A stretch of DNA of 64,000 nt from Paraconiothyrium sp. Pb-2020. Taxonomy: Eukaryota; Ascomycota; Dothideomycetes; Pleosporales; Didymosphaeriaceae. Each line of letters begins with the position of its first letter. The stretch's first letter is position 1. The notes beneath the pieces are model-generated. The model did no database searches, was not told the DNA's origin, and saw only the letters and a list, made by a program, of their open reading frames with translations. Shown here one piece after another: positions 54,694 through 64,000 of this stretch. Made by a program: the position numbers and the translations under genes. The stretch is taken from assembly GCA_022419385.1 (NCBI GenBank), contig JAJUBI010000001.1, positions 3,844,001 through 3,908,000 of the forward strand, in the 5' to 3' direction.

Positions 54694-55571
54694 ATGGCTT
54701 CAGCCACCGGAGTCCCAGAAAACATAAACGCAGCGCGCGGCGCGGGGGAAGACGAGCCGCTCCTTGGACGGAGAGGCGATGCAGCGCAGTTGGAGGGTGA
54801 TTCCATCTGGAAGAATCTCTGGCTAGGTACGCTTCGGAATCCCCCTCAACCATACCAGTCCACTCATGCTAACAGTGAACGAACAGGCACCGCCCCCCTC
54901 GCCCAAGCAGGCATATGGATCCTCGCCGCCATAATCTGGGGAGCCATCCTGTCGCACGATCTCATCTTCTTCTCCGCGCACCCTGTACGTCTCCATCCCC
55001 ATCCGTTCCCCTTCCTCCGCTAACAAGAGCCGTGCCCCAGCTCCTCAACTCCGCCGGCCTCCTCCTCGTAACCCAAGCCGCCCTAATCCTCCAACCCACA
55101 CACACCCCGGCCCAAAAACGCACCGGCACCCTCCTCCACGCGCTGTTCCACCTCTTCGGACTCTCCGCCCTGCTTGCCGGCCTCGTCATCATCGAGCTAA
55201 ACAAAGCCGGTCCGGGCCACGAGCACTTCACCTCGCCCCACGCGATCCTCGGCTTGATCTTCTACATCGCCATCTTCCTGCAGGCGGTGGTGGGCTTTAC
55301 GCAGTACTACACACCGAGCTTGTACGGCGGCGTAGACCGGGCCAAAGCAATCTGGAAGTACCACCGCGCGGCGGGGTATATTGTTGCGACGGTGGGGCTG
55401 GCGACTGTTTGTGCGGCGAGCTGGACTACGTACAGTCTGAATGTAGCGCACATTCAGCACTGGGCGGTGATTGTGGCGAGTGTGCTGGTGCTGGTGGGGG
55501 TGGTGCCGAGGATTAAGCTGCAGAAGTTGGGGCTGAGGAGGGCGGATGGGGAGCTTAGGTTGAGTTCATAG
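54694..55571 (+). CDS. Cytochrome b561 / ferric reductase-like membrane protein
   Basis: Exons 54694-54826, 54887-54984 and 55041-55571 give 253 aa. After a short hydrophilic N-terminus, membrane segments follow in the b561 pattern, with paired histidines expected to bind haem (L-L-H-A-L-F-H-L-F, S-P-H-A-I-L-G-L, W-K-Y-H-R-A-A-G-Y). Transfers electrons across a membrane, probably plasma or vacuolar; the donor is unknown. Introns are 60 and 56 nt; the first is frame-neutral but ends in a clear branch-plus-CAG (GCTAACAG... GAACAG). Confidence 0.8.
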
Positions 55572-56019
55572 GGCTGGGTGGTGGTTGGGTGAGGGCAAAA
55601 TGTATGTGATGGAAGATTGAGGTTGAGCTTGGATTGCATGGCGCTGTGTGTCCGCTTTTGGGGGGGATTCCTACGATGCAGAGCATGATGGAGGCGTTTC
55701 GGAGCTGGACTTCAGGAAGGGCGTTGCATCGAAGGTGTGAATATTTGCCTTTTATTTCAATTCATGGCTCACTTTTCTCTCGATGCCAAGCTATTCAGGC
55801 ACGATTTACGAACGTAAACCTTTTCCGAACCTCCCGAGGCCACACGAACAAAGTCATATTGCTTCTTCCACTCGCTTTCGACACATGTCGGCTTTCGACA
55901 GCTCTTTTGGACACACCCCATCGCTGCCACTGCGATAGGCTGCACCGAAAGTGCTCAGACACGGCCTTCCAGACGCGCACATGTTCATGTCAGATACCTC
56001 TTTAGAGTCCACAGGACAT

Positions 56020-56185
56020 GTCGTATTATTAAAATACTTTTAGGAACATCTTGATTCTTCTTTTTGGGTTTAGTCCTCCAAGAGAAAGCGTGTAGAACGA
56101 AAGCAGTGCGTCTATAGAGGCTTAAATACCCGGCACTGGAAGGGCTTCATCACCGGCATGCGGTACTGCGTTCCATCACCATCCG
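56020..56185 (-). repeat. Dispersed module Q, minus strand
   Basis: On the minus strand: an upstream GATGGTGATGG...CCGGTGATG element (56185-56146), TATTTAAG starting 56128, GACTAAA starting 56075 (+53), ATG starting 56049 (+79) and CTAAAA seven bases later. The ATG frame is 6 codons (M-F-L-K-V-F). Spacing and order match the main array. Confidence 0.55.
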
Positions 56186-56640
56186 TCAAATAACGTGACT
56201 TTGTGCTCTCTACACAGCACGCCATCGCTTCAATTTGACGCACATACTGCCCTTGCTGGTCGCAGAACCTCAGACGCACGCATATACGGGGTAGGCGCAG
56301 GATTCTCAGACACGCGCATACATGGGCGAACGACCTATTTCGACAGCAAGACATGGACACGAAAGCGAGGCGTTTCGGACACATCAGATGCAATTGATGA
56401 CAGTTTTAGTGCTCGCAATGGAAGGGTGCAGAGTAGAAGAAGCGCCTCGGACGCAGACTATTTATCTAATGGGAAGCCGATTGATATCAGTGAAGTGCGG
56501 TGATGCAGTTCACCACCAACAAATGTTGCCAGCAAGCGTCCCATGAACTTGGGATACACCGCGGAACAGAGACATACTAGGCTTTGTGCTTGAATTTGGA
56601 TCGAAGGCCGCAACAGCGGGACATTGTTGGTCGTGCCGTT

Positions 56641-56830
56641 CTTTTATAGCGGAGAAGACATGACATGGTGCTCAGTTGCTTTTAGTCCCATGACGCGGGC
56701 CAGTCCAGCTTTTAGTTCGAGTGGGAAGAAAGTGTAGCGAGAACAGGTGTGATAAGGTAGATTTATATACTGTACCCCACGCCGAGCTCGAAGTCTTCAT
56801 TGGTATGCGCTGCTGCATGTCATCGCCAAC
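56641..56830 (-). repeat. Dispersed module R, minus strand
   Basis: On the minus strand: an upstream GATGACATGCAGC...GCATACC element (about 56827-56795), TATATAAAT from 56769, ACTAAAAG starting 56716 (+51), ATG starting 56691 (+76) read as M-G-L-K and ending in M-S-S-P-L after 15 codons. A TATAAAAG (56648-56641) overlaps its end. It is the clearest copy outside the array. Confidence 0.6.
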
Positions 56831-57639
56831 TTTATGCGATGCTTGGAAGGTGAGTTAGGCGGAGGTCTGAATCCAGTACTCGTAGGAGGACGTTCTGCAA
56901 GGCTAAAAATGGCAACCACACTACAAAGTAAGACAGCTGAAGGGCAATGTGTCTTTCAGGTTTGTCCACAGTAGCATATATAACCCTGTACATCATGTTC
57001 TGTGATTCTGATGCGGAGGAGAGTGTACGACAAGTGGGGTTAAGCCTAGCAGCCGAATTTGGCAAAATGTCGATTACGGCTCCACCTGAACTCCCTAACC
57101 CACTTCACGCAAAAATCCAAAAACATACAACAGCGGGTATTCGCTGCTGGTCACCCACGCAACTACTAATCCGCCGGTACACTGCTTATATATGGCTGAG
57201 CGGACGGGAAGCCTTAGTGTCTCCTCACCGGACGGCAGCATATCCCTTATTTGTACAGTTTGCGGACGTCTAGCGCTATGGTCCGCCTCCTTTCGACTTG
57301 CTGCTTTAACACAGCAGGGCCCTACCGGTACGCCGCAGGTTTGGGGGCGGCTGCGCGACGGCGAGGCTGGGGCAGAAGCGACTTCATCTGCCTGCATCGC
57401 CCATTCTTACAAGAGTTGTCGAGACCTTGAACAAGCTAGCCATCTTGAGACAGTACAGGCTCGGTCATACCATTCTTTTTCGGGGAGTACTTACGTTAGC
57501 GTGTTAGAGTATTGAAGGTAGGAGGTGTAGACGAGTGTTATCATTCGGTACAAGAGTATGGAAATTGCGAAGCTTCGGCACCATTGTCGAGATGAAGAGT
57601 TGCATCTCGAGAAGATTCGCCGTCTTGAAGTCTTTATTC

Positions 57640-59988
57640 CTATTTCCCTGAAAAATTCCACGAAAAATACTCTTCATCCAATTGATAGGCATCATGTTGA
57701 TTTTCGCCACGATTGGACCGCAGTTGCTCTTCGATTACAGCAAGAGAAGGGTCGCAGAGCGCATTGGGTGCTTGTCCTGGTATTGTCGCTGCTCCTGTTA
57801 CCGTTGCTGGTGGTTGAGCTGGTGGCTGCCAAACCGTGAGCCTAGTGCCAACTGGCTCTGGACCTGCTAACTCTGGATTTGGCGCGAGACCTTCTGAAGC
57901 TGAAAGTCTGGCCCTCTTCCGTGCACTCCTACGGCCCTCTTCCTGGGGTTCACTATTACTGAGCATTTCTAACGTATCGAGAAATGCGAGATTCAAGTCG
58001 TCACGGAATTTACGGTTGAAATGCCCCTCGCATCTCTGATCAAAGTTGTGGTTGAAGATGCACAGAGCTTTGTCTCTGGCCTTGTTTCTGAATCCTACGG
58101 ATTTCTCTCCAGACGTGACTGTATATCTTAGACCCAGAGACATTTGAAATTGGGAAAAGGTGCTTACATGGATTTAAGGGCACCTCCGCGTCTGGCTGCA
58201 ACTGCTTGAAAATCAGATACCACTTCCAGAGTTCGGATCGAGCAGTCTTTTCTGGTGTATCGGACCCGTTTATGTATAGTGCGACATTGCTGTCCACGCG
58301 CTTCGTCAGCAGCTCCATGGTGTTGACATCGAAAACGACGGGTGGTCCACCACTCTTCTTCATAGCCTTTTCGACTTGGTGTCTCATATTTTCGACGACT
58401 TCCTTGCGTTCCTCTGACACCCCGTGTCTATTTGACTTGGAGTTTATTGCAACCAACTCTTGGGCGCTATAGTGTTTACAAGTGCCTCCTGACCTCAAGT
58501 TCTGGTAATGTTCGTCTAACATCTTTTGCGTAATAAATTGGCGAAAGCAGACACGACATGTTTCAGGCAGTCGATGACTGGGTCCCTTACGAGGGCAAAC
58601 GTGATCACTAATTGTATCAATTATCGATCGTTTATGGATGTCGGAATCCACGGCAGTTGGACTTACATCCATAAGCGGCGGGTTTTAGGATCTTTCTTAA
58701 TCTGCCTTGAGAGACAGGCTATTCCAGCGGCAGCGTACCAACAAACGAGGGAAAGCGGTTGCGGAGGAGTGACGTTTTTTTCTCGTGCGCTTTTATCTCC
58801 AAGAACTGGAGCATGTCTTTGGTTTGAAGATCCTAACCCAGCACCTGATAGCGGTTGCCCAATCCCGTTAAGACTATTGCCCTCGGGCGGGGACCACCCA
58901 GAAGATGCGGGGGTAATTTGATTTGCTGAACCGCCGGTACCGCTACCGCTCTCTGGGGAGTCGCCGCACGGTAAAGAAGAAGTTTCGCTCTCAAAACCTC
59001 GGATGAAAGCGGTCAGTATACTGGCGTACGGTGCCTTGCTGTGTGAACTGACCCATACAGGGACGTTATCATCCTCAGATCCGCTGTCGTCGCTGTCATT
59101 GCTATCGTCGCCCGTTTCGCTTGAGCTCGCAGAGTAGAGCGACGCAGCATCTTCAAACTCCTTCCTCTTCCTGCCGAACCCTGCCCTACGCCCTCCATAT
59201 CTGGTGGTGAAACTATCACTGGACCCGTCTATCTGCTTCGGCTTATCTCCGACGATGGTCCTTGGTGCTTTTTCAAAATAAGAAGCTCTACTTAGCATGT
59301 TATAATGGGGTTTCCAACATTCAATATCGCGCACGTGACCTTTTCCCATAAATTCGATGTCAGGACCCAGTGCTACTGTAGTAAGGGCTTGTCGATTCAT
59401 TGTTAACACATCTTGACATAAGGGCGTTACAGTGATTGTAGAGACATTCGGCTGAGTTTTAGGCCTGAACTTGTCGTTCCCTAGTAGATTTTTTGTAACG
59501 CTATAGGGTTTCAGGGAAGATGGCGACCTAGGCCTATACACATCTAGTGTGACAGGTGTCATAATTTCGCCATCGTTTAGAGCTGTTAAAATGCGGAATC
59601 CCTTCGTTGAGTGCAGTAGAGCTGATAGGCAAGACTCTAATGCTTCGCCTAAATTGGGTGTAACGAACATGCGCCCCGGAGTTTCGTGCAGAGATGAGCC
59701 GCAAACATAGCTCTTCGTTGCATCTGCTATCGGCGGATACTTGACATCATCCATGTGCTGTATTTCTTGCTTTTGAAGATGATCTATAGGTGTACTGGTA
59801 ACGGTGTTTATCTCGGGCCTCTTCTTTCGTAAACCGTATGTGTGAGCATTTGATCTGCGTGGAGTTGCGGTTTTCGGACTGTTTCGAATACGAGCATCCT
59901 CGAGACGGCCAGCCAAGCTATTTTCCAACTCACTTGGAGACAAGCCTGATGATTCATTCTCGCTAAACAAGTCTTTCGTGTCGAGCAT
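57640..59988 (-). CDS. Zinc-finger-like protein of unknown function
   Basis: Exons (minus) 59988-58667, 58607-58168 and 58118-57640 give 746 aa; the introns are 59 nt (GTAAGT...ATTAG) and 49 nt. The long N-terminal region is hydrophilic with an acidic Ser/Asp tract (D-D-S-N-D-S-D-D-S-G-S-E-D-D). The middle carries a Cys/His cluster (H-V-C-P-R-K-G, C-R-V-C-F-R-Q-F...L-D-E-H, then C-K-H) like the degenerate C2H2 pairs of many fungal nuclear proteins; the C-terminus has a basic R-K-R-A-R stretch that may be nuclear. The normal cysteine before the cluster seems missing (D-P-K-T-R-R-L-W). A regulatory role is possible only. Confidence 0.65.
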
Positions 59989-60768
59989 CTTGTTTATGCC
60001 ATCCGTGCTCTCTCATGTTCAGCTGATTAGCTTCCAAGGGTACCTTGAAGTGGACTGGAAGCAAAAATCGGCAAATCGTTGCGAAGGGTCGAGGACGATC
60101 AACAGCACTTTTTGCGATAACGCTTAGTTTTATGTTCGAGCGCTAGCGGGTAAAACCATATTCGCGATAAACAATAGGTAGTAAAGAGTTGATAATTAGG
60201 GCAGGAAGGATGGAGATGAGCCAAGGTTAGGTTGAAATGGCATATGCGCCTGTTGAGGGAGTGAGAACGGGGGAGGGAAGTGAAGGAAAGAAAGTTTAGA
60301 ATTCGTCCTATGTTGTGGTCGACGGAAACCACGCACAACAACTGTCGGCGCGAAATTCGCGGCTGGCCGGTGATTGGGCGCCACATGCCGCGTGCGGCGT
60401 GACTGCTGACACATGCGTTGCCGCGACATTTCGCACCTCTACTGCGACACTGGAACCTCGCGTCGCACGCTTTTCTCGTCAATTTGGTGTATCCTAGGTA
60501 TCGCATGTAGACTTGTAGCATACCATTCCTTCTATCTTCGCTGTCGTCTTGTCCGCGTTCGTCCTCACTGCCTTTATTTTCGCGGGGTCTCTATCTTAAC
60601 ACCACGAGAGTTCGCAGTCATGCTTTATCCATTAAGATGTGAAACCGAAACCTTGGATGTGCAATCCACCAAACTAGCTTTTGCTTTCTGTCTTCAATTA
60701 GTTGCGAACTAAATTCATCCTCTCCGTACTCGAATTTCACTTAGGCAATTTATTCCGTAGCTTCTACT
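59989..60768. other. Intergenic region between divergent genes
   Basis: About 780 bases between two divergent starts, presumably both promoters. No gene seen. Confidence 0.45.
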
Positions 60769-61496
60769 ATGGCCTCATCCTCTTCAACCTCGTGTACAGG
60801 CCAAGTACTTACCAATTCACGCGACCACCATTTCGATTGGTCTATCGTTGTGCTGAACAATGGCGTCCATACCGTCTATAATGTGGAGCTGCACAGTGGG
60901 ATGACAGGTACCACCACTATGCATGCTATCAGGAAAGCATACAAAGGCACCAAGCCGACCATTCTCTGGTTTCATGCCCGTTCTCTTCTTGAAGACGCTG
61001 TCATATCTTCCGTAAGCTGCCTGTCCTTTCGTCATTTAGCCAGGTTTGTCTCCTCGATTACTACGTGCTACAACCTCTCCTGTCTATCGCGCAAAGCCGC
61101 TAATCCGCCCAGTTCACCGCCAACCCCGACCCGGAAGCGCAGGACTACCCCCGTCGCGTCATCGTTGCATCCAGCCAGCCGCTTATCGAGCTTACCAAAG
61201 CCTTCCACAATCCGTCTCTTCTCGTTGGCAGCGGAGCAGCTGTTCTCCGCGAAAATCCCCAGTTCAATTCCAAGAATCCCATAGATGGCCACTACCATGC
61301 CATTTTAATTCGGACTGAAGCTAGTCACTGGTTTCTTGTAGTAGGAATAGCTGGAACTATTCTTGTTGCTGGTATTATTGGTTATACCGTTGGGAGATTC
61401 ACTAGAACTGCTATACTGGGCGTCGTGGCTGGGGCGACTACTGTTTCAGTCTTCGCCTACATCCAGGCAATTATAGGTTGTTCCTTTAAGGAGTGA
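60769..61496 (+). CDS. Hypothetical membrane protein with two C-terminal membrane segments
   Basis: A soluble N-terminus (R-D-H-H-F-D-W-S-I-V-V-L-N-N-G, T-I-L-W-F-H-A-R-S-L-L-E-D-A) is followed, after splicing, by a segment ending in two hydrophobic helices (W-F-L-V-V-G-I-A-G-T-I-L-V and T-A-I-L-G-V-V-A-G-A-T-T-V). Exon 60769-61011 and terminal exon 61113-61496 share phase 0. Two models fit: one 101-nt intron, or two introns of 32 and 48 nt around a 21-base exon (61044-61064). The single-intron model gives 208 aa. No family recognised. Confidence 0.5.
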
Positions 61497-63277
61497 ACTA
61501 AGGCTGGTGGTAATTGCGGATAGATTTGTAGTTATTTGGATGACGCCGGAACCCACTTAAAGTCTATTGTAAGCAGCTAGAGCTGTATCACATGACGGCT
61601 TTAGCTAGATAACTCAGCTCGATCTATCCTTAAGAGCCTCTGATCAATTTTTGATGAGTAGTATGAGTTGAGATGCGAAACCTGTTTGTTTGTTGTGAGC
61701 TATTGGGATTAACTATAGAGTGAACGAGCCGAACAGACGCTAGTCTTAAAGAAGTACATACGTAACTTGTACCCTTGAACCTGGGCCTAGCTAGCAACTT
61801 GTGTCGTGACACTGTGAAAGCAGCATGACGCTTGCAGCTTAGGCTACGAGTCAGCAGCGAAACTAAATGCTTTAGGACTAGCGTAGCTTCAAGCGTATCC
61901 AGTACTCCGAATACGGTCCCACGACAAACGGCGGAGCGAGAAGGAAAGCTAGTTTTCAGTGTCCTATGGTCGTATGTGAAGCTTTTCAACAAGTAGCACA
62001 ATTATATGCTTTCTATGCATCGCCTAGCCACTGAGACCGCTAAATTCACTGCATACAGGAGTCAGAGCAACAGGTTCCAGTCTCCAGATACTAATAACCC
62101 TAAAAGCGGTAACCAGACGGGTGATGCCTATTATCGATTCCTAAGATTAGTATCTAATGGCGTTGCAAGGCGGTATTAGACGTCTTATTGGTTACCAATC
62201 GCAAAATTTCCAGAGCACCTTCCAACAGGACCCTGCCATGACGGCCATTTAACCTTTGAACGGCTGCACCCGGCCCAATGGGAACGTTCAACAAGCACCA
62301 TATCCAAATGTAAAATAGCTTCAGTCCCTATATTCGTACGTTGCTCACGATAGAATCAGTAAAGCATACTAACCATTGCCTCAAGGTTGCCTTTCCGTGC
62401 TTCTTTTCAACCTATGCTTTCCTTACGATCGCATTGCAGGATAAAGGCACCTACCTGTACAGAAATCTACGCTCGTTCTTTTCCAGGTTACTATCTATTT
62501 TTGTCAACAAGATCATCCTCTGCACTGCCTCTATTCTGAGATCTCCAAACGGTTTGACCATGGTCTTGATCGCACATTGAAGTCCTTCCCTATGCAGCTT
62601 CCCTACCCATCCTCACACCTTCTTCTCGAAGGCGGCCCGCGGGCGGCCCGCGGGCGGCCCACAGACACCCACGAGTGCCTCCCGGTTGTCTGCCACGGTC
62701 CCATGACCCCCACACGTCTCCTAGAGCGGCCAGTATTTATTACGTGGCACAAGAAGATGCGAGCGCAGATATTGTGAACAGATAACACACGGCGCATCTA
62801 CGCGGCGTATGCGACCAATATCCATGACACGTGCATGAGACGGCTGAACTCGAAACGACGTTTGACTGTCGCGTACGAATATGGCGTCCCTCCTTCCTTT
62901 TTAGTTTCTTTACCCACGGGCAGATGCTAGCCGCAGTGCGGCAAAGCTCCAGGTTAATGGGGGCCAATATTAACATTATAAACGATGCACAACTAGCGCC
63001 TCTACTCCTTCACGAAAAGTCCGATACTTTGTTCTTGGTTCAGCTAAGGTATCTCCCAGCAATTTCAGGTTCAGCGATGTCCATATTCGACAATGCGCAT
63101 AAATATGCGCATATTCCCACCCTTGGAGCCATCAACGAACAGCTTCTAGCTCCCGGAGCGGCTCTGGAAAGCCGGTTTCGTTGTCTTGGGTTCGCGGGAG
63201 GTTTTCAGCAAAGACGATGCAACGAGTCAGCACAAGGTTTCCCTGCGCACCGGTATTATATGATGAGAGAGACATAA
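61497..63277. other. Long intergenic region with a GC-rich tandem repeat
   Basis: About 1.8 kb without a supportable gene. It includes the 11-bp tandem repeat at 62631-62660. An ATG frame at 62922 (M-L-A-A-V-R-Q-S-S) could belong to an upstream exon of the next gene, but no splice link is evident. Confidence 0.45.
62631..62660 (+). repeat. GC-rich 11-bp tandem repeat, 2.7 copies
   Basis: The unit GGCGGCCCGCG occurs twice in full and once in part (GGCGGCCC), far more GC-rich than its surroundings. No function is evident. Confidence 0.85.
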
Positions 63278-63331
63278 GCCCTTGAAAAGACGGAAGTATC
63301 TGCTGATGATTTTGTCACCATTGTGAGATCT

Positions 63332-64000
63332 ATGTTCTGCGGCTATCATGATCACTGGCCCAGAAAGGACTATTGCGGAGGCCATCTACGGCAACTTTGG
63401 AGAAACGCAGATCCGGTGACGAAGATCAATTTCAAGAAAGCAATTGCAGAGGGCCAAAAAGACATCTTCAAGTATTACGCAAGGTTGAAGGGCTGTCATG
63501 TGGATGACGTTGAAGACGCTATCAAATCCGAAGAGCTTGTACTCGAAGCTAGCAATGAGTTTCAGGTTATTGTGCACGAGCCCAATCAGCACACTTTGCT
63601 ATCGAACATCCGCGAGGTAAGTTTCCCTATGGCATCATACAGTTTCTGTTGAGCTAAGTGAACTCGTTGGCAGCTGGTTGGATTACAAGCAATGTATTCG
63701 GAGACCCAGGCGGACGGCCGTGAACCGTTCAATGAAGCAGAGACAGCCACTTCTGGCGCATCGGGATCAGCAATCTCAAAGCCTTTGCACATAGATATAA
63801 ACGCATGGAAACATCGTTTGGACCAACGTAAGTTGCAAGGAATGTAAGGAGACGTTTTGGAGGCTAATTGGCAAATAGCCATTGATCTCAGCTTTCAACC
63901 GAGGGTACCTTCAGCAAGTAGAAGTCGGGAGCCCGGCCTAGTGAACAGCAGAGCATCTAAAAATCTGACTGAGTATACAGTCCGATCTCCTGATGTTGCA
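63332..64000 (+). CDS. Hypothetical protein, 5' part (runs off the right edge)
   Basis: Exons 63332-63616, 63674-63827 and 63879->64000 are joined by introns of 57 and 51 nt with matching phase. The frame is open back to 63278, so the first ATG (63332) may not be the real start. Early residues M-F-C-G-Y-H-D-H-W-P-R-K-D-Y-C and L-R-Q-L-W-R-N-A-D-P-V-T-K-I-N-F look like a compact Cys/His-containing domain; the later part is Ser/Thr-rich (E-T-A-T-S-G-A-S-G-S). No family recognised. Confidence 0.5.

Larger units (their letters stand above)
55572..57639. other. Intergenic region with minus-strand array-type modules
   Basis: About 2.1 kb without an ordinary gene. The minus strand of 56.0-56.8 kb carries two modules of the same type as the 4.6-9.5 kb array, listed separately. 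Confidence 0.5.

Noticed and set aside
62631..62660. GC-rich tandem repeat as telomeric or subtelomeric sequence
   Set aside because: The unit is not TTAGGG-like and ordinary genes continue to the right.

Overview
The window is nuclear DNA of a filamentous ascomycete. Genes are spaced at fungal density, almost all introns are 41-112 nt with GT(A/G)NG donors, CTRAY branch sites and YAG acceptors, and the families are typical Pezizomycotina: an asco-laccase ending in DSGV, Rad54, an Msc2-type zinc transporter, a 2EXR protein and a TFIIIC zinc-finger subunit. The gene set would fit a Dothideomycete, but I cannot name a species. No rRNA, convincing tRNA, CRISPR array, transposase or complete mobile element was seen.

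Layout. 0-4.2 kb: the 3' part of eIF2B-epsilon and an Ariadne-type RBR ubiquitin ligase. 4.6-9.5 kb: a gene-free array of promoter-like modules. 9.6-16.9 kb: a 2EXR protein, RAD54 and a secreted laccase. 19-32 kb: a small secreted protein, a Prp2/DHX16 spliceosomal helicase, ALG1 divergent from a zinc transporter, and a TFIIIC subunit. 32-42 kb: a Kex2-type repeat peptide precursor, a hypothetical protein, an atypical SDR, a broken lipocalin-like gene and a secreted sedolisin protease. 42-52 kb: a deaminase, a TIM-barrel-like protein, a secreted histidine acid phosphatase, a secreted GMC oxidoreductase and an FKBP-STIMATE fusion. 52-64 kb: a TPT-family transporter, a cytochrome b561 protein, a zinc-finger-like protein, a small membrane protein and the 5' part of an unknown gene running off the right edge.

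The most unusual part is 4.65-9.5 kb. At least twelve modules in the same orientation each carry, at near-constant spacing, a dyad-like GATG...CATC element, a TATA box, a pyrimidine-rich stretch, an (G)ACTAAAA box about 50-65 nt after the TATA box, an ATG at +78 to +91 and, in most, a TCTAAAA-like box near +97 to +114. The TATA-to-ATG distance resembles that of real genes here (71 nt for the acid phosphatase, 78 nt for cytochrome b561), yet the modules open only tiny reading frames (about 7-35 codons in most). Two more modules lie on the opposite strand at 56.0-56.8 kb, so the family is dispersed as well as tandem. It may be an array of micro-genes, a small-RNA locus, or decaying duplicates of one gene's 5' end; sequence alone does not decide.

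The other genes are mostly unrelated housekeeping genes plus a set of secreted proteins (laccase, sedolisin, acid phosphatase, GMC oxidoreductase, repeat peptide precursor, small secreted protein) suited to an outward-facing saprotroph or plant-associated fungus. They do not form an obvious biosynthetic cluster.
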